Positions 40,341 to 50,172 of a DNA stretch of 64,000 nucleotides are shown one piece after another. Numbering within the stretch: position 1 is the first letter of the stretch; each line of letters begins with the position of its first letter. The position numbers and the translations under genes are program-made. Origin of the DNA: a bacterium (GTDB lineage Bacteria > Sumerlaeota > Sumerlaeia > SLMS01 > JAHLLQ01); the NCBI GenBank assembly GCA_020444065.1, contig JAHLLQ010000008.1:1-64000 (forward strand), in the 5' to 3' direction. The notes under the pieces are model-generated. The model did not search any database and was not told the origin of the DNA. It saw only the letters and a list, made by a program, of their open reading frames with translations.

Positions 40341-43300
40341 TCAACTGGTCAAACCGCTGATCTGTTGGCGAATGCTCGGGTCCTTGATCTGCTTGTCCCG
40401 CGCAAGGAGGAGCACCTTCGCGACCAATTCGGCGCACTTCGGATCGTCATCCACAAACGGAAGGAACAGCCGCCCCCGGTGCGCGGCATGTACCGGGATG
40501 ATGCAGAGATGCCCGCCCGGCATGACGGCCGCCTCGGCGCTTCCGAGGTGTACGTTGTATTCCGCCAACTCGCCCCGGATGATGACGTGACGCTCGACGA
40601 TTCGCACGTTATCAAGTTTCAGGACAGCGGCCGTTTCTCGCACGATCGCCGCACGAACCTCGATGCTGGACTCGCTGCTCTCCGGATCGACGCCACTCCG
40701 ATGAGCGACGCTGACCACAAGGTCGAGATCCCGCATCGTTTCGCTGAACACGCGCGGGGGCACTTCGGTCAATGGCTTGGGCCACCAGGAGTCGCGCGGA
40801 TAGAAACGCAGTCCCTCCAGAGTCAGGCCTTCGACATCGGCCGGCGTGTAGAAGTATTCCTCGAACTGCAGAAGCGCATTGAGCCTTTCCTTGAACCAGG
40901 TTCGGCGGCTTCCTTCCTCCTGCGCCAGCACCCAGCCACGGCTGCCGAGCAGCGCGATCGCCTGGCGAGGATGCACCTGGTGGCCCGCATAGCGCGTCGA
41001 GACCGTGCAATCCTCTTCCTGTTCTTGCTTCGTCGGCACGTACAGCTCGCGGAAGACTTGCTTGAAGGGCTGGGTGATTTCGCGAACGAAGCAATCACGC
41101 TGCCAGGCAGACCACTCGCCCGAAGCCAGGAAGTCGCACGGGTGCGCGATGCGAAGCAGATCCGTTGCGCCGATCTTCTCCTCATCGCCTGCCGCATCGC
41201 ACAAAGTCTTCCCCCCTGCTGTCAGCCACCCCATCCGGCCATCCTCGTTCAAGAACACAACAGACGTCAGCATCGGAGCAAGCAGCGGGTGATCGGAGAG
41301 CAATTGAAGCTCACTGCCGACGAATTCGTCGGCGCGGATCATTGCGTCTTCCAACGAGCGGCGCACGCGAGAGACTTGTTTCTTCAGATCGCCCTTGCGC
41401 TGGCACAGATCGACGATTTCCGGGTCCTTTTTGATGCTTGCTGGAATCGACTTCTGCGGCTTACCATTCTTCTCGACGAGCAACTCCGCCTCGCCGAGTT
41501 CATCGATGCGCAAGGTCACCGAGGCGTTCCCGCGTGCGATCGTCTTGCTACCCTCGCGCAGATCGCTCATCGCCTCGATTTCCATGCTCCAGCGAAGTCG
41601 CAGTGGATCTGCATAGCCGGCGGTTCTCGCCAGGTTGTCCAGGGCGATCTCGGCCGCTCGTCCTTCGCTGGCGCGTCGCTGCGCACCGAACTTGCGGCCC
41701 GTGCGAATGAACTCCTGAATGAACTCGTAGCGCCTTAGTACATCGGCCTGTGCGGCCTTCTTGCTTCGCGGCAACGGAACCAGTCCGATCGCACGGAGGC
41801 GATCTTGGTTTCGCTTGCTAACAACGTGTGCGATCAAGTCATCGACCTTCAACTCGCCCCGAAGGGCATCGCCAAAGATTCTCGCGCGCGAGTGCCCGAT
41901 ATTTGAGCACGTGTACTTCGCGGCCTTGTGCAACTTGTCCCAGCGCTTCTTGCCGAGCGCCTTGTAACACGCGGCAAACCACGATACATCGACCGCCCCA
42001 TCTTGCAGATCCGCATTGGAAAGCGGCGTGCGACCGGCGACTTCCTGGCCCACGCGTTCCCTCAAGCCATGCGGCAATTCGTAGCGACCGTCCTTCGTGT
42101 GGGCGTAGAACCACCAGACGGCATCCTCCATGGCCTTCCAATTCAGAGCTAATCCAACGTGCCTCGCCCATTGCGGCGCAAACATGGCGAGCTCAATCAG
42201 GCGTGATTCGGGAATCTTGGCCGCGTTCAGTTTCGCAACAATCTTCTTTGGAGCCTCTGCTTCTTCCTTTGTGGGATGAATCGCGCGAACAAGACGGCTG
42301 AATGATTTTGCCTGGATCTTGCCATCGCCCCAATAATCACCTGAACGCTCGAAGTTCGTCTTCCCGAGCACTCCCAGAACGCCGATCAGCCTTTCCACGC
42401 CCTCAATATACGAGAGACTATAGACGAGTCTCGAAACGGGCGTCTCCTTCTCGCCACGACCGAGTTCAATCTCCAGCACTCGATCCAGGACCTTCTCAAC
42501 GACCGGGCGAATCTGTGCTTCGTGCTCTCTGGCGTAGTCCGGGTACTTCCGCACGGTGAATGCGCTCAGATTGTGCCCTTCATCGCCTCCGCCCCGACGG
42601 ACTCTTGACTGTTTGCAAAAGATCAGTTGGCTGATCAGGTTTTCTTCGGGTGCGTTCCCGCGACAGAATTCATACAACATGATCGGAAGGGGGGGGAAGT
42701 ACACTTCGCGCTTTGCCTGTCGAAGAACTGAGTCGAACCACAGAAGTGCATTCCAGATTCTCAGTTGTACTGGACGATCCAGTTGCTGGTACGGCTCATC
42801 GTAGGGTCCGATCATTCGGTAGATATAGTGATTTCCAGGCAAATACGATCCCCAGGATCTGCGGCCTCCCCAGGATGTGCTGGCATCCAGCTCGGCAACA
42901 TCAAAGTGGGCTTTCTCGCAGCGCGCGACGACTTGAAGCCCAGCATCGATGATGAACTGAGCAGCTTTCTTGGGGCGACTGATTCGCAGAAGCCACTCCA
43001 GTACGCAGGGAATCACCCCATTATCGTACCTGAGGGACAGATTATGCATTGGCCCCAGGAGTTCTCTCGCGAGTGCCTTTCTTGCCATTATCGCATCATT
43101 TGCATCTTCGGGAAGATCTCGCGAAGTCTCGATGCCAAGGGCAAGACTTGCGCGCAAGAGCTCTAGCCCATCGCTATCACGCAATTCCTCTCCGCGCTCC
43201 AGGAACCAGGTTTCCCATACATCCCGCATTTGGAAGTCATCTATCTGCTCCTCAATCGGCACATCGTGATCAGGATATGGAAAGAAGCACTGTCGATCTC

Positions 43301-45323
43301 CGAGGAGCTTCTCTCCAGCATATCGGCATTTGATGGGCGTGTCCCGGTGCTCGTGGACGAGCGCATCGAGAGACTTCACGCACGCAACCGCCGCTGGGGT
43401 CACGAAATCGAAGGGATTCTTCTCCGGGCGGGTCGGCTTGGCGAGATTGCGGGGATCGATCAGGCCGAAGCAGGTTTCGATCGCTTCCTCTGAATCCAAA
43501 GGCACTTCCTCGGAGATAATCGCTTCGAGTTGTTTGTCTTCCGCCTCCGTTCTTTTTGTGCGTCGCTGCTTGTACTCCTCGGCGATCCGTTTGCATTCGG
43601 GGATTGAGCGATGCTCATCGGAAAGGCGTCGCAGGATTTCCAGCCCAGCCATTCGTTGATGCGCGTTCTTGCCTTCTGTCAGGCGCTTTGCCGAACGCAG
43701 CACTTGTTCGTCGGATTGTTGGAGAAGAAGATTGAAGATAAGTTTGCGGCGGTTGGCCGACTTGCGTCGAAGTGGCACCTCAAGCTGAAGCCACTCTTCC
43801 TCGGTCAGAGGCGAATCCAAGTTGCTCAGGATCTGATAAACATCTTCTACCCAGTAGTCGGAACCGCCCACAGCGAAACGCAGAAGGACGTTCCGATAGC
43901 CTTTGGGTTTCTGTTCTTGCTCTGACCACTTCTTGATGAGGTCCACGGCAGCAAAGGGAGACATCGCTTCGAGATACTTGCAGGCCGTGTCGAGATCGGT
44001 CTCATGGACATTGACAAGACCATAGGCGATATTCTCTCGCTCAATTCGCAGCTTCAAGAATGGAAACAGAATCGGCTCGCAATCCATTGCCTTCGGCCAC
44101 CGATCGAATTGCGCCCGGACGCGAGCGGTGCGTTCCTGTTGTAGTTCTTCAACTCTGCAGGATGTGATCGCAATGTACGCGACGCGCAGATCCGGATCGT
44201 CAAATGACTTCAGAAGCCGACGCGCCGATTCGATCATCCCGCAGTTTGCAAGGATCACGACAGCCGCAAATCGGTGAGCGACATTCTCATGTTCGATCAA
44301 TGCCTCCGCCGCATCGATCGCGAGTCCCATATCGTCAAAAGCCAGCGCCGACAGCGCGAAGTAGACCTCCTGCGCGTTTTCCGACTTCAATGATTCCTGC
44401 AGAGCATCCGGATCGTCCAGACATCGCAGCAACGTCTCCATCGCTTCGAGAAGCGGCCGCGTGGCAGATGAATCCCACGAGAGGCCCAGCCACACGTTCA
44501 CGGCGCGCGCCACGGAACTGAAGCGCACCATGTTCTTCTCGATCAAGAGGCGCAACATCCGACGAAATGCCTGCGGATGACTGAGATCGACTTGCTCGAG
44601 AATCGTCTGTCGCAGTCCTTCCTGGCGCTGCGCCGCGAGCAGCATCTTCTCGACGACGTCCCATGCCTCGGGACAATTGCAGGACATGAGAGCCGCATAC
44701 GCCTGATGGGAAGGCTCGGCAATCGGGTGCTCGCCTCGAACGCTCTGTGCTAGAATCTCGAGCACCTGGCGGCCCGTATCATCTCCTTCATCGATGGCCG
44801 ATGCCAATGGCATCCAAGCATAGCCATAGTAGCCCAGAAGCCCGGTGACGCCGCTGATGTGCTCGGCGAACCATACGATGTCTTGAGACCGATATGGCAG
44901 CAGGTCGGGGAGCATTTGTTGGAGCTTTAGGATCGAACGGGCCAGGCGTTCCGTTTTCGTCAGGTACTTCAACCCGTGCGCGCCCAATCTGTAGGGGCGA
45001 GGCTGAATCTCGCTGGACTGATCGAGTGGATCCACCATGTCATCAAGTGATGCCAGAATGTACGCGCCGATGTGAGGGAAGAGATCATGAATGATCTCAT
45101 CGAACTGCTTTCTGGGCAGGCGATACAGTTCCACGATCGCATCGGTCAGCATCTGCCGGCGCTGATTGTAGTTCTGCGCATCGAAGTACATAGACTCGAA
45201 CAGCCCGTGGACGATTTGGCGATGCGGTCCCTTTGACGCGGCGAGGATCTGCTCGGTCTCTCGATCGCAGTTGAATTCCGCGACCTCCTTGACCTCTTGC
45301 TGCATCCGACTCTCCGATTCCAT
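40341..45323 (-). CDS. DUF4132 family giant protein
   Basis: A 1,660-residue cytoplasmic protein of unknown function. The N-terminal 700 residues are helical with HEAT-like repeats (for example near residues 300-450). The C-terminal DUF4132 domain starts near 1220: L-A-R-T-A-G-Y-A-D-P-L-R-L-R-W, D-L-C-Q-R-K-G-D-L-K-K-Q-V-S-R-V-R-R-S-L-E, and Q-P-F-K-Q-V-F-R-E-L-Y. ATG 45323 is chosen: AGGAGG lies 9 nt before it; ATG 45329 and GTG 45332 are too close. A small gene ends 6 nt upstream and both appear translated from one message. Some DUF4132 proteins carry a WGR domain; none is seen here. Confidence 0.85.
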   Translation of the reverse strand: MESESRMQQEVKEVAEFNCDRETEQILAASKGPHRQIVHGLFESMYFDAQNYNQRRQMLTDAIVELYRLPRKQFDEIIHDLFPHIGAYILASLDDMVDPLDQSSEIQPRPYRLGAHGLKYLTKTERLARSILKLQQMLPDLLPYRSQDIVWFAEHISGVTGLLGYYGYAWMPLASAIDEGDDTGRQVLEILAQSVRGEHPIAEPSHQAYAALMSCNCPEAWDVVEKMLLAAQRQEGLRQTILEQVDLSHPQAFRRMLRLLIEKNMVRFSSVARAVNVWLGLSWDSSATRPLLEAMETLLRCLDDPDALQESLKSENAQEVYFALSALAFDDMGLAIDAAEALIEHENVAHRFAAVVILANCGMIESARRLLKSFDDPDLRVAYIAITSCRVEELQQERTARVRAQFDRWPKAMDCEPILFPFLKLRIERENIAYGLVNVHETDLDTACKYLEAMSPFAAVDLIKKWSEQEQKPKGYRNVLLRFAVGGSDYWVEDVYQILSNLDSPLTEEEWLQLEVPLRRKSANRRKLIFNLLLQQSDEQVLRSAKRLTEGKNAHQRMAGLEILRRLSDEHRSIPECKRIAEEYKQRRTKRTEAEDKQLEAIISEEVPLDSEEAIETCFGLIDPRNLAKPTRPEKNPFDFVTPAAVACVKSLDALVHEHRDTPIKCRYAGEKLLGDRQCFFPYPDHDVPIEEQIDDFQMRDVWETWFLERGEELRDSDGLELLRASLALGIETSRDLPEDANDAIMARKALARELLGPMHNLSLRYDNGVIPCVLEWLLRISRPKKAAQFIIDAGLQVVARCEKAHFDVAELDASTSWGGRRSWGSYLPGNHYIYRMIGPYDEPYQQLDRPVQLRIWNALLWFDSVLRQAKREVYFPPLPIMLYEFCRGNAPEENLISQLIFCKQSRVRRGGGDEGHNLSAFTVRKYPDYAREHEAQIRPVVEKVLDRVLEIELGRGEKETPVSRLVYSLSYIEGVERLIGVLGVLGKTNFERSGDYWGDGKIQAKSFSRLVRAIHPTKEEAEAPKKIVAKLNAAKIPESRLIELAMFAPQWARHVGLALNWKAMEDAVWWFYAHTKDGRYELPHGLRERVGQEVAGRTPLSNADLQDGAVDVSWFAACYKALGKKRWDKLHKAAKYTCSNIGHSRARIFGDALRGELKVDDLIAHVVSKRNQDRLRAIGLVPLPRSKKAAQADVLRRYEFIQEFIRTGRKFGAQRRASEGRAAEIALDNLARTAGYADPLRLRWSMEIEAMSDLREGSKTIARGNASVTLRIDELGEAELLVEKNGKPQKSIPASIKKDPEIVDLCQRKGDLKKQVSRVRRSLEDAMIRADEFVGSELQLLSDHPLLAPMLTSVVFLNEDGRMGWLTAGGKTLCDAAGDEEKIGATDLLRIAHPCDFLASGEWSAWQRDCFVREITQPFKQVFRELYVPTKQEQEEDCTVSTRYAGHQVHPRQAIALLGSRGWVLAQEEGSRRTWFKERLNALLQFEEYFYTPADVEGLTLEGLRFYPRDSWWPKPLTEVPPRVFSETMRDLDLVVSVAHRSGVDPESSESSIEVRAAIVRETAAVLKLDNVRIVERHVIIRGELAEYNVHLGSAEAAVMPGGHLCIIPVHAAHRGRLFLPFVDDDPKCAELVAKVLLLARDKQIKDPSIRQQISGLTS

Positions 45324-45328
45324 CCCCA

Positions 45329-45760
45329 TCACCCTCCTGCCAGAAATGTTAGCCGAATCAGTGTGATCGTGCTGTCTTCGGAAATGTGAACTTGCTGGTC
45401 CAGGTTCGTCTTCTCCTCGTCATCGATCAGCACGAGGTACATGCCATCCTCGAAGGCCTGGAGCGCCACCCCGATGGCCTCTTCCTCGCTGACTTCCGGC
45501 GGCGGCAGATCGCGACCACCGGACGTGACCTTGCCCTTGGCCAACGATTCTCGGATTTCATCCTCGGAGAGCACGGTGACGTAGCGCTGGTCCTTCTGGC
45601 GCTCGTGAAAAGCCTCGACCTCCTGGGCGACGAGACCCGCCAGCAGGCACCGCAACGTCAGGGGCTCGTCATCCCGGTCCCTGAAGTGGGGGAGCCGCAG
45701 ATTCCAGTTCGGCACCAGGCTGGCTTTGCGGCCTGGGATTCTGGTGATGACAGTCGGCAC
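45329..45760 (-). CDS. Small protein coupled to the DUF4132 gene
   Basis: A 143-residue protein from GTG 45760, which has GGAG about 8 nt before it; a longer start at 45829 gives a less likely N-terminus. It is acidic and mixed alpha/beta: a basic N-terminus (R-I-P-G-R-K), a charged helix around 40-60, D-L-P-P-P-E-V-S-E-E-E-A near 90, and V-L-I-D-D-E-E-K strands at the end. No family recognised. Its stop is only 5 nt from the start of the DUF4132 gene, so the products probably work together. Confidence 0.65.
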   Translation of the reverse strand: MPTVITRIPGRKASLVPNWNLRLPHFRDRDDEPLTLRCLLAGLVAQEVEAFHERQKDQRYVTVLSEDEIRESLAKGKVTSGGRDLPPPEVSEEEAIGVALQAFEDGMYLVLIDDEEKTNLDQQVHISEDSTITLIRLTFLAGG

Positions 45761-45968
45761 TTGATTGCTCCGGAAGTGTTGCGAAAGTGATATGCAAAAC
45801 TCAATGCACAAGTGGATCATTGCGTGCATCGAGGCTCAACCGAAAACGGAACGACACGTTTCGGCCTTGACGGGCGCTCACATTCGGGCGGAGAGGTAAG
45901 TCACCGGCTTGCAACGATGCAGGCCGGTATCCATCTTCTTCCCTCGGGAGGTCTAAGCCGTACCACGA

Positions 45969-46448
45969 ATGATCGAATCGAGCACCATTGAGGTCACAAA
46001 GGCGCGGGTAGCGCACGCGCCAGAAATCCATCGCCTGATTTCGTATTGGGCGGAGCGCACGCCTGTACTGCCGAAGTCGCTGGGCCAAGTCTACGAGACG
46101 CTGCGAGAGTTCGTCGTGGCGATCGAGGACGGCCGCGTGGTGGGTTGCGCCGCCATGCACATCGACTGGGCAGACCTGGCGGAGATTCGATCGGTCGCGG
46201 TGGCTGCCGACCGCCAGAGCGCCGGCATTGGCCGACGCCTTATAGACGCCCTGATCGCCGAAGCGGGCGAGCTTGGTGTCGAGAAAGTCTTCTGTCTGAC
46301 GGACAAGCCGGAGTACTTCGCACGCCTTGGTTTCGGCGCCGTCGACAAGGCCGACCTGCCGCACAAGGTCTGGCGCGATTGCGTGCATTGCCCGATCTTC
46401 ACGCAATGCACCGAAGTCGCGATGGGTCGTGCTGTGGGGACGGAGTAG
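45969..46448 (+). CDS. GNAT N-acetyltransferase, short ArgA-like
   Basis: A 159-residue acetyltransferase. R-S-V-A-V-A-A-D-R-Q-S-A-G-I-G-R-R-L near residue 75 is the acetyl-CoA-binding loop (Q/R-x-x-G-x-G/A). The C-terminus with F-A-R-L-G-F-G, P-H-K-V-W-R-D-C and C-P-I-F-x-x-C resembles the short stand-alone N-acetylglutamate synthase group. That would start arginine synthesis, but the substrate is not proved. It is divergent from the DUF4132 pair and converges on the phosphatase gene with only 2 nt between stops. Confidence 0.82.
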   Translation: MIESSTIEVTKARVAHAPEIHRLISYWAERTPVLPKSLGQVYETLREFVVAIEDGRVVGCAAMHIDWADLAEIRSVAVAADRQSAGIGRRLIDALIAEAGELGVEKVFCLTDKPEYFARLGFGAVDKADLPHKVWRDCVHCPIFTQCTEVAMGRAVGTE

Positions 46449-46450
46449 GC

Positions 46451-47617
46451 TTACTCGACCGGCGGCCGTTCCAGAATCAATACCAGCACATCATCCTGCC
46501 ACTCGGTCTCGCCCTTGTGGGTCTCGACGCTGCTGACCAAGAACTCGCCTGCGTCTTCCAACTCCAGACTGGTCGTCACGGCGATCAGGCCAGGGAACTG
46601 CGCCAGGCCGAATGGCTCGCCCTGCTCATCGCGTTGTTGCCAGATGCCGTTCGTGAACAGGAACAGCCGCGCACCGGTCTCGAGCATCGTCTGCGATTGT
46701 TCGTACTCTCCACTCTCGAAAACGCCGAGCGGAGGTCCGCCCGCGACAACGATCTCCTCGGGCGCCTCTGCGCCGGGGCGAGTGCTCCACGGATTCGCAT
46801 GACCCGCAGTCGCGTGTGTCAGGCGGCCGGTCGACGGTTCCAGTACACCGACGTAGCACGTGATCAGGTCGTCGGTGCCGAGGGCTTCGAGCAGGACATT
46901 GTTTGCAGCGACAAGGGCCGCGGCGGGACCCTCTCCGGATCGCAGACTCGAAGAAACAGCCGTGCGCAGCATCGCGGCGTGGACCGTTGCGTCGGCGCCA
47001 TGACCGCTGACGTCGGCCAGGATTACGGCCAATCGCTCGCCGTCGAGCGGTAAGACCTCCGCATAGTCACCGCCGCTCTTTCCGCAGGGGACCTGGCGCA
47101 TGCAGAAGTGAATTCCTTCCAACTGCGGCATTTCGCCGGAACCGATCCGTGCCTGCGCGGCGACCATCCGCTCGCGTTCGCGTGTTAGTTCCGCGGCCGT
47201 CTCGGCCAATCGGTCGTGCGTGTTCTTGGCGCTCAAGTACGCCCGGATGCGGTTGGCAAAAAGCCGCGGGTGAATCGGTCGCGAGACCACATCGTTCGCG
47301 CCGGCATCCAGGAACGGGTCGGCAACGTCGCCCTGGCCCGCGGGATAGACGATCAGGATCGGCAGGAATCGCGTCGGGCGCAGGCTGAATCGCAACTCGC
47401 GCAGAACCGTCTGGCAATCGATGGACTTGGCCGCCGGATCCAGCAGGATCAGATCGACGCGCTCGCGATCGACACGATGGAGTACGTCCTCGCTGGAGAA
47501 TGCTGGAATGGGCACCCATCCGTTGTCCTCGATCAACGAGCGGATCAGCGGACCTTCCGTTTCGGCCAGATCCAGGTAGAGGATGCGATGCTCGTCGTGA
47601 TGGGTCGTCGTGGTCAC
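46451..47617 (-). CDS. RsbU/SpoIIE-type protein phosphatase with receiver domain
   Basis: A 388-residue protein. Residues 10-125 form a receiver-like domain (acidic strand I-L-Y-L-D-L, V-D-L-I-L-L-D-P-A near 57). A helical linker (125-165) leads to a PPM-type phosphatase at about 165-385: G-K-S-G-G-D-Y-A, V-I-L-A-D-V-S-G-H-G-A-D (metal-binding Asp) and D-D-V-L-V-L. Start is GTG 47617. A STAS protein gene lies 22 nt upstream on the same strand. Such enzymes dephosphorylate STAS anti-sigma antagonists in partner-switching control. No matching kinase is nearby. Confidence 0.87.
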   Translation of the reverse strand: MTTTTHHDEHRILYLDLAETEGPLIRSLIEDNGWVPIPAFSSEDVLHRVDRERVDLILLDPAAKSIDCQTVLRELRFSLRPTRFLPILIVYPAGQGDVADPFLDAGANDVVSRPIHPRLFANRIRAYLSAKNTHDRLAETAAELTRERERMVAAQARIGSGEMPQLEGIHFCMRQVPCGKSGGDYAEVLPLDGERLAVILADVSGHGADATVHAAMLRTAVSSSLRSGEGPAAALVAANNVLLEALGTDDLITCYVGVLEPSTGRLTHATAGHANPWSTRPGAEAPEEIVVAGGPPLGVFESGEYEQSQTMLETGARLFLFTNGIWQQRDEQGEPFGLAQFPGLIAVTTSLELEDAGEFLVSSVETHKGETEWQDDVLVLILERPPVE

Positions 47618-47638
47618 TGCCGGCCCCAGTGAGAGAAG

Positions 47639-47995
47639 TCAGACGTCGTCGGTAAGTCCAAAAATGGGCAGAAGGCGCATCATCGAGAGCACCTGGTGGA
47701 CACGTGGCGAGGGCTGCGCGATTTCGATTCCGATGCCTTTGCTGCGCAGGTGCGCGCGCAGGCCAACCAACACGCCAACACCGCTTGTATCAATGAACGG
47801 CGTCTCCGCCATGTGGAGCACGACCTTGTTGGGTTCCTTCGCCGCGGATTCCAGCACCATATCCCGCAGATCCGAGCAGGTGTCGGCCACCAGCTCTCCC
47901 ATGATCCGCACCTGGAGAGTATCCTTATTGCCTTCAACGACCAGTTCCACGGCTGACTCCCGCGCAAAGATGGATTGCATGATCGAGCTACCCAT
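47639..47995 (-). CDS. STAS domain anti-sigma factor antagonist
   Basis: A 118-residue SpoIIAA/RsbV-like protein. Its key motif is F-I-D-T-S-G-V-G-V-L-V-G-L near residues 70-82, where the Ser is the phosphorylation site; the four-strand STAS pattern is clear. It lies 22 nt before the RsbU-type phosphatase gene on the same strand, so that enzyme is its likely activator. The target anti-sigma kinase is not in the window. A nearby alternative start at 47980 would shorten it by five residues. Confidence 0.88.
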   Translation of the reverse strand: MGSSIMQSIFARESAVELVVEGNKDTLQVRIMGELVADTCSDLRDMVLESAAKEPNKVVLHMAETPFIDTSGVGVLVGLRAHLRSKGIGIEIAQPSPRVHQVLSMMRLLPIFGLTDDV

Positions 47996-48039
47996 AGACG
48001 GGCCGCCAAGGGGGATGCGAGTCGAATCTTCGCTCGATT

Positions 48040-50145
48040 CTACTCCTTCAGTCGTTTCTCCCAGGCCAGCATTTGATCCCGCAGGGCCGCCGCCAGCTCG
48101 AAATCCAGTTCCTGTGCCGCGGCTTTCATCTTCTTCCGGATTTCCTCGATGCGTCGACGGATGTCCGCCTTGGTCAAATACTCGCTCTCGGCCTCAGCAG
48201 CGATCATGGCGGATTCGCCCGGTTCCTCCGTGATGTAGGACGTTTCAATGATCCGGGCGAGCCGCTTGCGAATCGTCTGTGGCGTGATGCCGTTCGCCTC
48301 ATTGTGAGCCTGTTGAATCTCGCGTCGACGATTCGTCTCGTCGATGCACTCCCGGATCGAGTCTGTTTCCCTGTCCGCGTACATGATCACGGTGCCGTCG
48401 ACGTTTCGTGCCGCGCGGCCGACGGTTTGGATCAGTGAACGCGCCGACCGCAGGAATCCTTCTTTGTCGGCGTCGAGAATCGCGACGAGCGAAACCTCCG
48501 GCAGGTCGAGGCCCTCGCGCAGCAGATTGATGCCGACAAGCACTTCGATCTCTCCTGAGCGCAATTGTCCGATGATTTCCACGCGCTCCAGCACCTTAAC
48601 ATCGCTGTGCATGTAGCGGACCTTCAGACCCTGCTCACCGAGGTACTCGGTCAGTTCCTCGGCGAAGCGTTTGGTCAGCGTCGTGACCAGGACGCGCTCG
48701 TTCTTCTTTGCGCGAGTGCGCGCTTCGTCCAGTAGGTCCTGCACCTGGTGCTCCACGGGGCGAATAATGATCTGCGGATCGAGCAATCCCGTCGGACGGA
48801 TGATCTGCTCGACGATGATTCCGCCTGCGCGCTCCAACTCGTAGTCTGCGGGCGTGGCACTGATGAAAATCAACTGGCCGACGCGCCGCTCGAATTCCTC
48901 GAATCGGAGCGGGCGATTGTCCAGCGCCGACGGAAGGCGGAAGCCGTGATTAACCAGGACTTCCTTGCGGCTGCGATCGCCGGCGTACATCGCGCGCAAT
49001 TGCGGTACCGCGATGTGGCTCTCGTCGATGAACATCAGGAAGTCTTCAGGGAAGTAATCGAGCAGCGTGTAAGGCGGCTCGCCGACCGTGCGTCCCGACA
49101 GGTGCCGCGAGTAATTCTCGATCCCCGGGCACGAGCCCATCTCCCGCATCATCTCGATGTCGTATTCCGTGCGCTGCTTCAGCCGTTGATATTCCAGGAG
49201 GCGGTTCTCGTCTTCCAGGAAGCGCAATCGCTCGACCAACTCCTCCTGGATCTTGACGATCGCACCCTGCAGCGTCTCCTCGCTCGTCGCATACACCGTG
49301 GTGGGGTAGATCGCCGCGCGCTTCAGGCGTTGCAGGCGCTCGCCGGTCAGCGGATCGATCTCGAAGATCGCTTCGATCTCATCCCCGAAGAACTCGATGC
49401 GAAGCGCACTCCGCTCTTCGTACGCCGGGAAGATGTCGACGATGTCGCCGCGCACGCGGAACGACCCGCGATAGAAATCCATCTCGTCGCGCCGGTATTG
49501 CAGGCTGACGATTTCGCGCAGCAACTCGTCCCGCTCGTAGACATCGCCCTCGCGGATGAACAGGCACATCGAGTGGAATTCCGCCGGCGAACCGATGCCG
49601 TAAATGCACGAGACGCTCGCGACCACGATGACATCTCGCCGCTCGAGCAGCGACTTCGTGGCACTCAGCCGCAGCTTATCCAACTCATCGTTAATCGACG
49701 AGTCCTTCTCGATGTAAGTATCCGTGCTTGGGATGTAGGCTTCGGGCTGATAGTAGTCGTAGTAGGAAACGAAGTACTCGACGGCGTTCTTCGGGAAGAG
49801 GTCTTTGAACTCGCGATAGAGCTGTGCGGCCAGCGTCTTGTTGGGCGCCAGCACCAGCGTCGGGCGATTGACGATAGAGATCACCTGGGCGGCCGTGAAG
49901 GTCTTGCCGGTGCCCGTCGCTCCCAGAAGAACTTGCGCCGGCAGGCCGTTGGCCAGCCCGCCGACGAGTTTCTTTATTGCCTCCGGCTGATCGCCGGCAG
50001 GGGAGAATTCGCTCTCAAGCTCGAACGGATTGTCTTCACGCGGCGCGTCTGCCGCGGCTGGTCGACGCCCCGTCCAGGGCTGCGCCGCAGGAGCCGTGTT
50101 CATCGTGTTCGGCCTTTGAGGGGGCCGCTTATGGGACTTGCTCAC
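48040..50145 (-). CDS. uvrB: UvrABC system protein B
   Basis: A 701-residue nucleotide-excision repair helicase. N-terminal extension of about 40 residues, then G-A-T-G-T-G-K-T (Walker A) near 80, [11 protein letters not shown] (beta-hairpin region) near 135, D-E-S-H near 375, S-A-T-P near 430, Q-T-V-G-R-A-A-R-N (motif VI) near 590, and a UvrC-binding UVR motif near 660-695. UvrB loads onto damaged DNA with UvrA, then recruits UvrC. The gene order here (STAS, phosphatase) is not a standard uvr context. It is close to the family's usual length of about 670, plus the N-terminal extension. Confidence 0.96.
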   Translation of the reverse strand: MSKSHKRPPQRPNTMNTAPAAQPWTGRRPAAADAPREDNPFELESEFSPAGDQPEAIKKLVGGLANGLPAQVLLGATGTGKTFTAAQVISIVNRPTLVLAPNKTLAAQLYREFKDLFPKNAVEYFVSYYDYYQPEAYIPSTDTYIEKDSSINDELDKLRLSATKSLLERRDVIVVASVSCIYGIGSPAEFHSMCLFIREGDVYERDELLREIVSLQYRRDEMDFYRGSFRVRGDIVDIFPAYEERSALRIEFFGDEIEAIFEIDPLTGERLQRLKRAAIYPTTVYATSEETLQGAIVKIQEELVERLRFLEDENRLLEYQRLKQRTEYDIEMMREMGSCPGIENYSRHLSGRTVGEPPYTLLDYFPEDFLMFIDESHIAVPQLRAMYAGDRSRKEVLVNHGFRLPSALDNRPLRFEEFERRVGQLIFISATPADYELERAGGIIVEQIIRPTGLLDPQIIIRPVEHQVQDLLDEARTRAKKNERVLVTTLTKRFAEELTEYLGEQGLKVRYMHSDVKVLERVEIIGQLRSGEIEVLVGINLLREGLDLPEVSLVAILDADKEGFLRSARSLIQTVGRAARNVDGTVIMYADRETDSIRECIDETNRRREIQQAHNEANGITPQTIRKRLARIIETSYITEEPGESAMIAAEAESEYLTKADIRRRIEEIRKKMKAAAQELDFELAAALRDQMLAWEKRLKE

Positions 50146-50172
50146 GATTGGCTCCTGATGCGGCGAGACGCC

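Noticed and set aside
40317-41738. Long plus-strand open frame opposite the DUF4132 gene
   Set aside because: The minus strand carries the conserved DUF4132 domain here.
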